The notes beneath the pieces were generated by a model that was not told where the DNA came from, did no database searches, and saw only the letters and a list, made by a program, of their open reading frames with translations. This document shows, in pieces, positions 45,805 to 55,185 of a DNA stretch of 64,000 nt (positions are counted from its first letter, which is position 1; each line of letters opens with the position of its first letter). The stretch covers positions 1 to 64,000 of the forward strand of contig CAMMZC010000011.1 in assembly GCA_946529215.1 (NCBI GenBank), written 5' to 3'. The position numbers and the translations under genes were made by a program. This DNA comes from an uncultured Clostridia bacterium (lineage in GTDB: Bacteria > Bacillota > Clostridia > TANB77 > CAG-508).

Positions 45805-46305
45805 ATGACAACTTTACCTATATTTTTAAAATACATATTAACAGGATTAATTGGAATGGTTCCAATCATAGAGCTTAGAGGTGCTATACCTATTGGAGTT
45901 GGAGTATTTCACTTAAACTATGTTGAAGCTTTTTTGTGTAGTTTTATTGGAAATATAATTCCTGTATATTTTATTGTTAAATATATTAGACCTTTATTTG
46001 ATTTTTTTGGAAGATGGAAACCTTTTAAAAAAATAATTGATTTTGCTTCTGAAAAAGCAAACAAACAAATTGCTGAAAATAAAAAATTGCAAACAGCAGT
46101 TAATTTTGCACTATTTGCATTTGTCGCAATCCCACTTCCTGGAACAGGTGCATGGGTTGGCTCTTTAATTGCAAATTTCTTAGAACTAAAGCCTAAAAAA
46201 GCAATACCTCCAATCATTGTAGGTGTTTTTACAGCAGGAGTTATTGTCTTAGCCGCAACAGCTGCAGCTAAGGGCGGAATTGAATATTTGGTACAACATA
46301 ATTAG
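45805..46305 (+). CDS. Small multidrug export protein (COG2426-like)
   Basis: GMVPIIELRGAIPIGVG; PLPGTGAWVGSLIA. Confidence 0.88.
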   Translation: MTTLPIFLKYILTGLIGMVPIIELRGAIPIGVGVFHLNYVEAFLCSFIGNIIPVYFIVKYIRPLFDFFGRWKPFKKIIDFASEKANKQIAENKKLQTAVNFALFAFVAIPLPGTGAWVGSLIANFLELKPKKAIPPIIVGVFTAGVIVLAATAAAKGGIEYLVQHN

Positions 46306-46372
46306 ATATTTTAATAATATATGTTTTGGTAGAATAGTGACTACTTATTCTACCAATTTTTTCTTGCAATTT

Positions 46373-46401
46373 TTGACTTTACATAAGAAATGTGGTATAA
46401 T
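46373..46401 (+). promoter_or_regulatory. Sigma-A promoter
   Basis: TTGACT-N17-TATAAT upstream of GC-rich ORF. Confidence 0.75.
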
Positions 46402-46473
46402 ATAAGTGTAAGTCACAGTAAACAGTTTAGTCGCTTCCCTAGTGCGTTAACTGGGGAATGAAAGGAGGAAAAC

Positions 46474-46920
46474 ATGAAAAGTTTTTCTCGGAAACTGCTG
46501 GCATTGGTAATGGCCGTTGCAATCGTAGCAATGGTACTGTTGCCGACAACTAGTTGGGCAGCGCAGACTTCCTCCGTTTCTTCTCAGTATGAGGAATTCA
46601 CTCCTCGGAAGGAGAAAGAAATTGAGAAGTTCTACTGGGAGATTATTCTCTCCAAAATCCACATTGACTCAAAATATTACCGAAAAGTCGATGGATTTAG
46701 ATGGAGAGATGAAGTACAGCTCTCAGCCGAAATCATTCTTGACGAGATGTTGTGCTTCCCTGGAGGAGATCCCAACGACCCAAATACTCTCGAGTGGCAG
46801 CGCCATTGGGGAAATTTCTTCTGGCGAATTGCCAGCGGGCATTTCTCCAATCGTGAACTCCGGTGGAATCTGCACCGTGTCCGGCAAAAGGCCAGGCGGA
46901 ACAGAGTTCCTCTCTGGTAA
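46474..46920 (+). CDS. GC-rich secreted protein of unknown function
   Basis: RBS AAAGGAGG; signal peptide MKSFSRKLLALVMAVAIVAMVLLPTTSWAA; atypical base composition. Confidence 0.75.
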   Translation: MKSFSRKLLALVMAVAIVAMVLLPTTSWAAQTSSVSSQYEEFTPRKEKEIEKFYWEIILSKIHIDSKYYRKVDGFRWRDEVQLSAEIILDEMLCFPGGDPNDPNTLEWQRHWGNFFWRIASGHFSNRELRWNLHRVRQKARRNRVPLW

Positions 46921-46957
46921 CACAAGCCTGCCGCACTTAACCCTTGACGGCTAAACA

Positions 46958-47017
46958 ACCCCGGGAGTAAGCAAGAATTATATCTTTGCTGTTCTACTCT
47001 TGGGGCTTATTTTTGTG
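46958..47017 (+). terminator. Terminator of GC-rich cassette
   Basis: ACCCCgGGAGTA...TCTACTCttGGGGCTTATTTTT. Confidence 0.65.
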
Positions 47018-47185
47018 TATGCACCAGCTCCAATATTTTATGTCACAATTATCTGCTTTATATAGTTTCTCATCCCTCAAACTCCGAAACCATCCATTTC
47101 AAAACCTCAGCTTTAATAGCCATGTATTCATCTCTTTCAAACTGCATATTTGCAATGCAATAATATAAAAATACAAATTACATTA

Positions 47186-47854
47186 CTACTACTTCTTTTT
47201 TACTAGATACTTCATCAAACATCTCTTTCATTACTTCTACTTTTTTCTCTATGCGTTTCATTAAAACTTCTTTCTATTTCTTCTATTTCAACTCTTCGTC
47301 TTTCATAAAAATTTCTCTTCATTATTTCTAAATCTTTTTGTGCTTCTTCTAATTTTTTTTTTTATCTGCTCTAGTAGTCTTTATTCTTCTTCTATTCTAT
47401 TTGAATAACGAATTCTTACTATTAAACTTGTATTCTTTTTCAAAAAACTTTTATACTTGTCTATTTCTATTTTTTATCTTTCTATGTCTTCTTTCATTTT
47501 AGCTTCTCTATATTTTCTTTTAATACTTTCACAATCTTCCTCAAGTCTTCTTGTTGCCTCTTTTAAATCGCTTTCAAGCTCTTCTAATTTCTTTTGCTTT
47601 TCCTTTAATTTGCTTTGTGCTCTCTCTATTTTTTCTTTTTCATATTTACTGTCAAAATTACTATTTACGTTTCCCTTACTTTTATAAAATGAATCCGTTT
47701 CTATTGCTCTTTCAGAAATACGTATTTCTGTTTCTAAAGTCATTATAGCTCTTTTAACTTCATGTATTTTTCTTTCTATCCCTACCATATATAATGTTCC
47801 GCTACTAATTATCCTTTCTAATCCCATTGAATATCTCTCCTCCATACTTGGCAT
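47186..47854 (-). pseudogene. Degraded coiled-coil protein gene
   Basis: Intact first 126 aa (47474-47854), then in-frame TAA and further Glu/Lys-rich segments in shifting frames. Confidence 0.65.
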
Positions 47855-47983
47855 ATCTATATTCCTCCTTTTTTATATATTCATTTATAAAACTCTTCAA
47901 GAAAAATAATATTTTCCACTTTTTATGTAAACATTATATCAGATAAAAAAGAGAAAAGACTGACTTTTTCTGTACAAAAAAAG

Positions 47984-48775
47984 TCAGTCTTCTATTGGTA
48001 TTAAAAAATCTGTAATATTATCGTGATAATATTCAAGTTCTGGCAAATCTCTAAAATTATATTTACAACTTGGAATAAAGTCTTCATAAAACACTTTAGA
48101 TGCATTTTGTATATCTTTTGCGTCTTGTGAATTTATTCTAATTACTATCCATTTGCTTTTTGGAATTATTCTTTTTTCGAGTCCTTTGTTGTTTTTATTA
48201 TATAAAACCCAATATGATTTTACATACATTCTTTCCTTGTCTGTATATTCCACAAGGCCATATTGCTGCTTTCCATATTGTGTTTTAATTTGATTTATAA
48301 AATCAGGTGCATCTTTCCCTATATTTTCATTATTTGTAATTTTGCATTTTCCATATAAAATCATTTGCTCTTGCTCAACTATTTTGTATTCAACATTCTT
48401 GCTTGATTCATTTATCTCATTAAAGTGCAATTTTGTATACATTTTAAGCTTATCAGGATGTTCTCTAACTTCACTTGGCTTTATACCATGAAACTTTTCA
48501 AAAGCTCTTGAAAATGCAGTACTATTCCCATATTGATATTTAACTGCTATATCTACAACTTTTTCGTCTTTTAAATATAGCTCTTGTCCTGCATTTGATA
48601 GTCTTCTATTTCTTATATATTCTGAAATAGAAATATTGCATATAAGCGAAAATATTCTTTGAAATGTGTATTCATTTACTCCTATCATTTTTGCAAGATC
48701 TTTATAGTCTATCTTTTCTTCTAAATTGTTTTCAATGTATTCTATTATTTTATTTAATTCTACATATATGTTCAT
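47984..48775 (-). CDS. AraC-family regulator with GyrI-like effector domain
   Basis: DLAKMIGVNEYTFQRIFSLI...AFSRAFEKFHGIKPSEVR. Confidence 0.92.
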   Translation of the reverse strand: MNIYVELNKIIEYIENNLEEKIDYKDLAKMIGVNEYTFQRIFSLICNISISEYIRNRRLSNAGQELYLKDEKVVDIAVKYQYGNSTAFSRAFEKFHGIKPSEVREHPDKLKMYTKLHFNEINESSKNVEYKIVEQEQMILYGKCKITNNENIGKDAPDFINQIKTQYGKQQYGLVEYTDKERMYVKSYWVLYNKNNKGLEKRIIPKSKWIVIRINSQDAKDIQNASKVFYEDFIPSCKYNFRDLPELEYYHDNITDFLIPIED

Positions 48776-48824
48776 TTTTTTGTTATAGTTCCTTTTATAT
48801 AAATTATCTACCTTTTCCCATTTT

Positions 48825-48877
48825 ATCTTAAACTAAAATAAGGTGTTTGTCAATACAATTGCCTTATTTTAGTTTAA
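48825..48877 (-). promoter_or_regulatory. Promoter embedded in a 16-bp perfect inverted repeat
   Basis: TTAAACTAAAATAAGG-N18-CCTTATTTTAGTTTAA; TTGACA-N17-TAAGAT on minus strand. Confidence 0.75.
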
Positions 48878-49131
48878 TTATTTATTAGACTTGTTTGTGT
48901 ATCCGAAACATAAATTTTGCAAAATAAAAAGACCTTCATTTCGAAAGTCTTATTTTGGCTCCGTTGACGTAGTTATTTACAACTTTTTCCGAAGCCTTAA
49001 CGATTGATACAAATATCAATCAAGTTTTATTTATTATCTTTACTTTAGTATATTTTTATGATTCTGTCAATAGAAAATAGAAAAATTGTGTATTTTATAT
49101 TATTTCACCCATCTCTTATCTTCGTACTTAT

Positions 49132-49148
49132 GTTAATTAGTACGCAAC
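49132..49148. promoter_or_regulatory. Putative Xre operator upstream of regulator gene
   Basis: GTTAATTAGTACGCAAC; 14/17 identical to 57138-57154. Confidence 0.6.
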
Positions 49149-49221
49149 ATATATAGCAAAAAAATAAGGTATTATACATATAGTTAAGTATTTTTTTCTC
49201 AAGAGGTGAAATAATATTATT

Positions 49222-49479
49222 ATGAAAACAAAAAATTTAAATGGTTATTATAATGTAGTTGGTCAAAATATTCGTAAATATAGAGAGCGTAAAGGTATCT
49301 CACAACGTCAGCTTGCTAATAAATTAAATCTTAAAGGAATCAATCTATATCATTCAGATATTTCTCGCATTGAAACTAATGATTTATTCATTCGAGATTA
49401 TGAATTAATTGGTATCTGTAAAATTTTAGGGATAACTTATGAACAAATATTTGAAGATACAGAAAAATATTTTGACTAA
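49222..49479 (+). CDS. Xre-family HTH regulator
   Basis: VGQNIRKYRERKGISQRQLANKLN...SDISRIETN. Confidence 0.9.
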   Translation: MKTKNLNGYYNVVGQNIRKYRERKGISQRQLANKLNLKGINLYHSDISRIETNDLFIRDYELIGICKILGITYEQIFEDTEKYFD

Positions 49480-49582
49480 ACAAATAACTATTAAATACCT
49501 TTTATTTATATGGTTAATAATTATTTGCTTTTTATTAATCAAGATTTATTTAATCGCTTTAAAAATATATTATATACATTCT

Positions 49583-50398
49583 TTACCTTTCTTCGTAATC
49601 TTGTATTTTATCCTTCTTTGTAACTAATTGAGCATACTTTTCATATGCCTCATCGCTTTTATATTCTAATAATCTTTCAATATCAATTCTAGGATAAATT
49701 ATCTCTCCATTACTTCTATATGGTTGCTCTGCTTGAATAACAAGTTTTCTCATATTTTGATTTTGCTCATCAGTCATATATGGATAATATCCCATTACTT
49801 TAGCAAGAATAATTATTCTTCTACTGCATGTATCAACTTTTATTAACTTATTATCTTCATCCTTTCCTAAAGTAAATACTTTATCTATATCTATTCCTCG
49901 CTCTTCAGGAAGTAAGAATGATGAATATTCTCTATATACTCTTAATCTTAAATATTCCTCTAATGTTATATTTTTATTTCCTATGCCCTTCTCGAAGTCC
50001 ATAATATAAATATTATTGTCTTGTATAATAATATTTCTCGGTGCAAAATCTCTCCAAAAAAATTTTTCTTTTAGTACAAAGAACATCATTTCTTGTAGCA
50101 CATTGACTCCAAATGACCTATTTTTTCCCTCACATATTATACTCTCTAAATTATCTCCTTCACAAAAAGACATTGTTAATGTCCCAGTATTCTCATTCCA
50201 AGATAATATTTCTGGCGTTGATAATTCGTATTCTTTTTCAAAAACATTTAATTTCTTATTCATTAATAATTTTGATGCTTGCATTAAACTTTCAACTTCT
50301 TTTTTACTGGTTCTTTTTTTGCATACTTTTTTGTTATCAATTTCTTCAAACCATACTCTATTTTGGTCAAATGAAATAATTTCATGTTTTTTTTGCAT
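49583..50398 (-). CDS. Protein kinase-fold / APH-like phosphotransferase
   Basis: FFWRDFAPRNIIIQDNNIYIMDFEKG catalytic and DFx motifs. Confidence 0.7.
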   Translation of the reverse strand: MQKKHEIISFDQNRVWFEEIDNKKVCKKRTSKKEVESLMQASKLLMNKKLNVFEKEYELSTPEILSWNENTGTLTMSFCEGDNLESIICEGKNRSFGVNVLQEMMFFVLKEKFFWRDFAPRNIIIQDNNIYIMDFEKGIGNKNITLEEYLRLRVYREYSSFLLPEERGIDIDKVFTLGKDEDNKLIKVDTCSRRIIILAKVMGYYPYMTDEQNQNMRKLVIQAEQPYRSNGEIIYPRIDIERLLEYKSDEAYEKYAQLVTKKDKIQDYEER

Positions 50399-50405
50399 AT
50401 TTATA

Positions 50406-50933
50406 TTACTTATTATCTCCTTTATTAAAATAACATTTATATAATAATTTTTTTAGTAAATCAAAATACAAACTTACAGCAGGTACAAACTGTCCATCAT
50501 TAATCATATCTTCCATTGTTTCTATTGATACCCATTTTACTTGCTCCACTTCTTCTTTTTGAACAGTAATATCCTCAATTTTTGTATTATCTCTTACAAC
50601 CCATACATCTACAAAATCATGTTCTCTTCTCAATGTTATTAATAATTCCATTTCCTCGGAGTTTAAATTAATATCTAACTCTTCTTTTACTTCTCTTAAT
50701 GCTCCATCTAAAGAACTTTCTCCAGCAAAAGGTAACCCTCCTGTAAAAGCCCATTTTCCTGGATTTCTGTTTTTTTTCAAACTTCGTTGTTGTATGAGAA
50801 TTTCATTTTTATCATTTATTATCCATACATGAAGTGATAGTCTATATTCTCCTTTTTCTGTTTCACCACTATCCCTTATAAATGTTTTATTTAATTTATT
50901 TTTTTTGCTATCAAATAAATCTAAAACTTCCAT
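50406..50933 (-). CDS. NUDIX hydrolase
   Basis: GGLPFAGESSLDGALREVKEELDI Nudix box. Confidence 0.92.
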   Translation of the reverse strand: MEVLDLFDSKKNKLNKTFIRDSGETEKGEYRLSLHVWIINDKNEILIQQRSLKKNRNPGKWAFTGGLPFAGESSLDGALREVKEELDINLNSEEMELLITLRREHDFVDVWVVRDNTKIEDITVQKEEVEQVKWVSIETMEDMINDGQFVPAVSLYFDLLKKLLYKCYFNKGDNK

Positions 50934-50950
50934 ATCAAAAATCTCCTTTG

Positions 50951-51850
50951 TTATCTATCTATACATTCATATTCCTTAATTGCTTGATTTATAATATCAT
51001 TTAAAGTTTGCAATTGTTGTAACATTTCGGGCTTCTCTATCTTTAATTCTTTCATATCTGCGTTTATTTTAATTAGTCTCTCCTTTGCTGTTTGCATACA
51101 TTTGACAAAACTTCTTTTTCTTCCTGCACTTATTGCTTCTTCCATACTTGCATATTCATTTTTAGTAGAAGAAGATTTATAAATCATTTTTGGACATTTT
51201 CTATCATCTGTTCGTTCGTAAACTTCTGTTTCTACACCTTTGTTCATTTGCTCCCTTGCGGTTTTAGTAAATTGCTCATATCTTTTATCGTGTGCTTTAA
51301 TTGTTGTAAATCTTCCCATTCCCATAAGTTTTTGCATCGCTATATATCTTTCAAATACACAAAGTAGTGATTCCTCTCTACATACAGCCATTAGCCTAAT
51401 AATAAATTTATAATTTTTTTCTGATTCAATTAATTGATCAACAATCGTTGCACCATTTAAAGTACCCTCTCTAATAAAATCATATCCCCCACTAATTGTA
51501 TCTTCAATTAATCTCCCCATAATTTTTCCTGTTGCACTATCTGTAATTTCCGAATAAAGTTCTGGATGCTCCTTTGCAAGTTTTATTGAATTTTTATATA
51601 ATCCTCTATATGTATCTCCATCTAATATAATCGGATTTCTGTGCTCTTTTGCAAATTCAATTTTCGACATTATTACAATACTACTTTTACCTGCACCAGG
51701 TTGTCCTCCAGTTAAAATTCCCATAGGCTGTTTTTCCGGAGCAGTTATATCACCGATGACTGTTTCTTTAACTTCTTTATACATATTCTCAAAATCTTCT
51801 TCAGATAGTGCATATTCATTTTTCACTTTTTCTATCTCTTCAATATCCAT
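50951..51850 (-). CDS. Zeta-toxin-like kinase, copy 1
   Basis: GGQPGAGKSSIV Walker A; ILDGDTYRGLY; GRFTTIKAHDKRY. Confidence 0.88.
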   Translation of the reverse strand: MDIEEIEKVKNEYALSEEDFENMYKEVKETVIGDITAPEKQPMGILTGGQPGAGKSSIVIMSKIEFAKEHRNPIILDGDTYRGLYKNSIKLAKEHPELYSEITDSATGKIMGRLIEDTISGGYDFIREGTLNGATIVDQLIESEKNYKFIIRLMAVCREESLLCVFERYIAMQKLMGMGRFTTIKAHDKRYEQFTKTAREQMNKGVETEVYERTDDRKCPKMIYKSSSTKNEYASMEEAISAGRKRSFVKCMQTAKERLIKINADMKELKIEKPEMLQQLQTLNDIINQAIKEYECIDR

Positions 51851-51852
51851 AA

Positions 51853-52050
51853 TTATTGCACCATCCTTTTCTTGAAATACTCTCCATATTCATTTATAAC
51901 TTTTTCTATTATTTTTTCGTCACCTAAATATATTTTTTCTTTTTCTTCTGAAAAAATATTATACTTTTCTAGGTCTTTTTCTTTTTTTGCAACTGCCATA
52001 CACATTGATATAATCTCCATTGCGACCTCTGCTTTTATGCTATATGTCAT
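51853..52050 (-). CDS. Small helical protein paired with zeta copy 1 (candidate antitoxin)
   Basis: 65 aa ORF, paralogous to 53773-53988. Confidence 0.7.
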   Translation of the reverse strand: MTYSIKAEVAMEIISMCMAVAKKEKDLEKYNIFSEEKEKIYLGDEKIIEKVINEYGEYFKKRMVQ

Positions 52051-52070
52051 TTAATCATCTCCCATCAAAT

Positions 52071-52874
52071 TTATAATAAATCAATTGTTTCTAAATCATC
52101 TGGCACAAATACTTTTCCATTATAATATTTCTTTGCTATCTCTGTATATAATTTTTTCCTATTTTTTAAGTCATCATCCATAGTATGAGAAAGTATTACA
52201 TTTTTCACATTTTGTTCTTGACATATTTCACATGTATATCCAACTGTACTATGTCTATATTTTCTACCTTTTTCATAATCTTTTAAATATGGTTTGTACG
52301 CATCTGCAAATAACCATTCACTATTATATACATATTTTTTTGTTTCTTCTTGGCAGGATTCATCACCAATAAATGTAAATTTTTTATTAGGTGCTAGTTC
52401 CATATAAAAGCCAAATTGTTTTACATCTGGAGATTTAATATCGAAAAATGTACACTTTCTATTTAATATTTCAATACTTTCTCCTTCATTAACTTTAATT
52501 AGTTTTATATATTTATTTGCTAGTTCCATAAATCTAGGAGGAAGTAGTACGTCAATAATTTTTCTTAAAGCGTATATAACTTCATCATTTCCATATATAT
52601 ATAATTCTTTTTGATACCCTTCAGAAAGATATTTTCTTGCTATAACTCTAACAATCCAAAATACACCTAATATATGGTCACTATGCGTATGAGATATAAA
52701 TATATTATTTATATTTTCAATATTAATATTTGCATCTTTTAACTGTTTTAATATACCATTTCCACCACCTGCATCAACTAAAAAATATTCATCTTCATTT
52801 TCATTAAGTGTAAAACATGTATTATAGCATTCTGTTGCTGTTCCGTGTCCTGTTCCTAACATAGTTATTTTCAT
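52071..52874 (-). CDS. MBL-fold hydrolase (RNase Z-like)
   Basis: HTHSDHILG; FTFIGDES. Confidence 0.88.
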   Translation of the reverse strand: MKITMLGTGHGTATECYNTCFTLNENEDEYFLVDAGGGNGILKQLKDANINIENINNIFISHTHSDHILGVFWIVRVIARKYLSEGYQKELYIYGNDEVIYALRKIIDVLLPPRFMELANKYIKLIKVNEGESIEILNRKCTFFDIKSPDVKQFGFYMELAPNKKFTFIGDESCQEETKKYVYNSEWLFADAYKPYLKDYEKGRKYRHSTVGYTCEICQEQNVKNVILSHTMDDDLKNRKKLYTEIAKKYYNGKVFVPDDLETIDLL

Positions 52875-52877
52875 ATT

Positions 52878-53786
52878 TTATCTTTCCTCATTTCTTCTTT
52901 CATTTATGCTTTTAAGTAAGATTTCGTTCAACTTTTCAACTTCTTGTTTGAATTCAGGATTGTTTTCATTCAATGTTTCTAAGTCTTCGTTTATAGCCTT
53001 TAATCTTCCAGATATCTTATCTTTGCATCTCTCAAAACTATTTTTTCTGCCTTCTCTTAAAGCCTCTTGTACAGATTGATATTTATTTTCTTTTGAAGAT
53101 GTTTTATATAATAAAATAGGTTCTCCTATTGTTTCATAACTTTCAGATCTTTCATAGACTTCGACTTCTACATCTTTACTTTCCAAAAGTTGTGCAATCT
53201 CCGTAAAACTTTCATATCTGCTATCATGTGCTTTTATTGTTGCAAATCTTCCTATTCCCATATTTTGTATCATTAAAATATATCTTTCAAACACTGAAAG
53301 TAAAGACTCCTCTCTTGATGTTGCGATTAGTCTTGCAATAACATTAAATTTAACAGGTGCTTCTTTCAAAGATTCTATAATATTAATCTTCCCCATAGTA
53401 CCTTCAAATATAAAATTATATCCTTTTTCCATCATCTCTGCCAATAACATTTTGGTTATTCTCCCTGTTGCTTTATCAGTTATTTCCGAATATAACTCTG
53501 GATGTTTTTCTGCAATTTCCATAGAATTTTTATATAGTCCTCTATAAATGTCACTATCTATAACTACAACATCTTCGCCAATGTTTGATAAGTCTCTTTT
53601 TGATTTTAAAACTAATCCTATTTTTCCAGCACCAGGTTGACCTCCTGTAACTATTGCAGTAGGTATCGTTTTAGAAGGCTGACAAATTCCTATAATTAAT
53701 TCTTTTGCTTGTCTATACATTTCTTGGAATTCTTCTTCTGATAATTCATATTGTTTTTTTATTTCTTCTACATTATAAATTCTCAT
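52878..53786 (-). CDS. Zeta-toxin-like protein, copy 2, altered P-loop
   Basis: GGQPGAGKIGLV; IDSDIYRGLY; GRFATIKAHDSRY. Confidence 0.85.
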   Translation of the reverse strand: MRIYNVEEIKKQYELSEEEFQEMYRQAKELIIGICQPSKTIPTAIVTGGQPGAGKIGLVLKSKRDLSNIGEDVVVIDSDIYRGLYKNSMEIAEKHPELYSEITDKATGRITKMLLAEMMEKGYNFIFEGTMGKINIIESLKEAPVKFNVIARLIATSREESLLSVFERYILMIQNMGIGRFATIKAHDSRYESFTEIAQLLESKDVEVEVYERSESYETIGEPILLYKTSSKENKYQSVQEALREGRKNSFERCKDKISGRLKAINEDLETLNENNPEFKQEVEKLNEILLKSINERRNEER

Positions 53787-53988
53787 TGTTGTCGCCTCCT
53801 ATCCTTGCTTTAACTTCTTTAGCATATACGTTATATATTTTATTCAATATTTCTATATCATTATTATATAATAATTCTCTTTCTTTGTTTAGTCTTTCCA
53901 CTTCTTCAGTATCATTTTTTTCCATAGCCATTGCTATTCTCATTCCTAGAATTTCAAAAGCTACTTCTAACTTAACATGTTCTCTCAT
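53773..53988 (-). CDS. Small helical protein paired with zeta copy 2 (candidate antitoxin)
   Basis: 71 aa ORF overlapping both neighbours. Confidence 0.7.
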   Translation of the reverse strand: MREHVKLEVAFEILGMRIAMAMEKNDTEEVERLNKERELLYNNDIEILNKIYNVYAKEVKARIGGDNNENL

Positions 53989-55172
53989 TTTACAGCCTCC
54001 TTATTTTTCAAGTTTAAGTATCTTTGGATGTATGCTAAACAATATGTCTCTTGTACTCCTTCAACTGAATTGTATTCATCCAATGTATCCCTTAAAAACT
54101 TTAATTTATCTAATTTTTGTAATTCATCCCAAAATTCTGTCCAACTTTTTATATTTCTTACATTGTCTACTCCAGGAAATCCTTGTGCTGATAAAAAACC
54201 ACATAATTGTATTTCTCCATCTGGCATAATTGCTATTGCTCTTTGTCCTGCTTTACATCCTCTAATTGTAAATGGTAATGGTATTCTAGGATGCACTCCT
54301 TCATTAATTCTTAAATAGTGACCATTAACATATGGTGTACTGTCATCTAATTCTTCTTTTAATTGCTCTTTAACATATTCATAATCTTTTTGATTTAGCA
54401 TATTGTCTTTTAAAATTTCCCCTCTACCAGATTCGATAAATCTTCTAATAAATAATGTTATCTTTTCTTTATTTAATTCTTTTGCAAGATTAATAACATC
54501 TTCCATATTTGATCTCATTATAACAGCATTTACTCTTACATCTATTCCGGAATCTTTTAAGAATTTTAGCCCAGCCATAGATTTGTCATAATTTCCTTTA
54601 CCTCTTATTTCATCATGCATTTCTTTTGTTCCGTCTATACTTACAACAACTTTTTTAAGTCCTGCTTCTTTTAATTTTTCTGCTACTTCTTTTGTAACTA
54701 AAGTTCCATTTGTTCCAAGTGATGTACATATACCGTTATCTGTACATAGTTTTATAAGTTTGTATATTTCTTTATATAATAACGGTTCGCCACCTGTAAG
54801 TCTTATTTCTTGTATTCCTGCTTCTGAAAGATCATTAATTAGTTTTTCAAATTCTTCCTCACTTAATTGGTTAGGCATAATTTCTCCAGAATCATTTAAA
54901 CAATGTTTACATCTTAAATTACAGCCTCTTGTTAATTCTAAATAAACAATGTCTGCAAAACTAAATTGGTCTTTTATATCTCTATTTTTATCTAATGGTA
55001 TATATTTTATCTTGTATTCTTCATTGATTTTACTAGCAAAAGTTCCTTCTGGAAATGTATTTTTCTTTTTTATTTTTTCTAATTCTTCTTTACTTACATA
55101 TTCTCTTTTACCTGTTTCTACGACCGAAACAGTAGCACCAAATAATTCTTCTCTTATATTAATATTATACAT
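53985..55172 (-). CDS. Radical SAM protein, peptide-maturase-like
   Basis: CNLRCKHC; RLTGGEPLL; C-terminal extra cysteines; INIREELFGATV N-terminus. Confidence 0.88.
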   Translation of the reverse strand: MYNINIREELFGATVSVVETGKREYVSKEELEKIKKKNTFPEGTFASKINEEYKIKYIPLDKNRDIKDQFSFADIVYLELTRGCNLRCKHCLNDSGEIMPNQLSEEEFEKLINDLSEAGIQEIRLTGGEPLLYKEIYKLIKLCTDNGICTSLGTNGTLVTKEVAEKLKEAGLKKVVVSIDGTKEMHDEIRGKGNYDKSMAGLKFLKDSGIDVRVNAVIMRSNMEDVINLAKELNKEKITLFIRRFIESGRGEILKDNMLNQKDYEYVKEQLKEELDDSTPYVNGHYLRINEGVHPRIPLPFTIRGCKAGQRAIAIMPDGEIQLCGFLSAQGFPGVDNVRNIKSWTEFWDELQKLDKLKFLRDTLDEYNSVEGVQETYCLAYIQRYLNLKNKEAVK

Positions 55173-55185
55173 ATAAATTCCTCCA

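Noticed and set aside
46677-46958. Minus-strand ORFs opposite the GC-rich secreted gene
   Set aside because: The plus frame has promoter, RBS, signal peptide and terminator; high GC alone creates long antisense frames.
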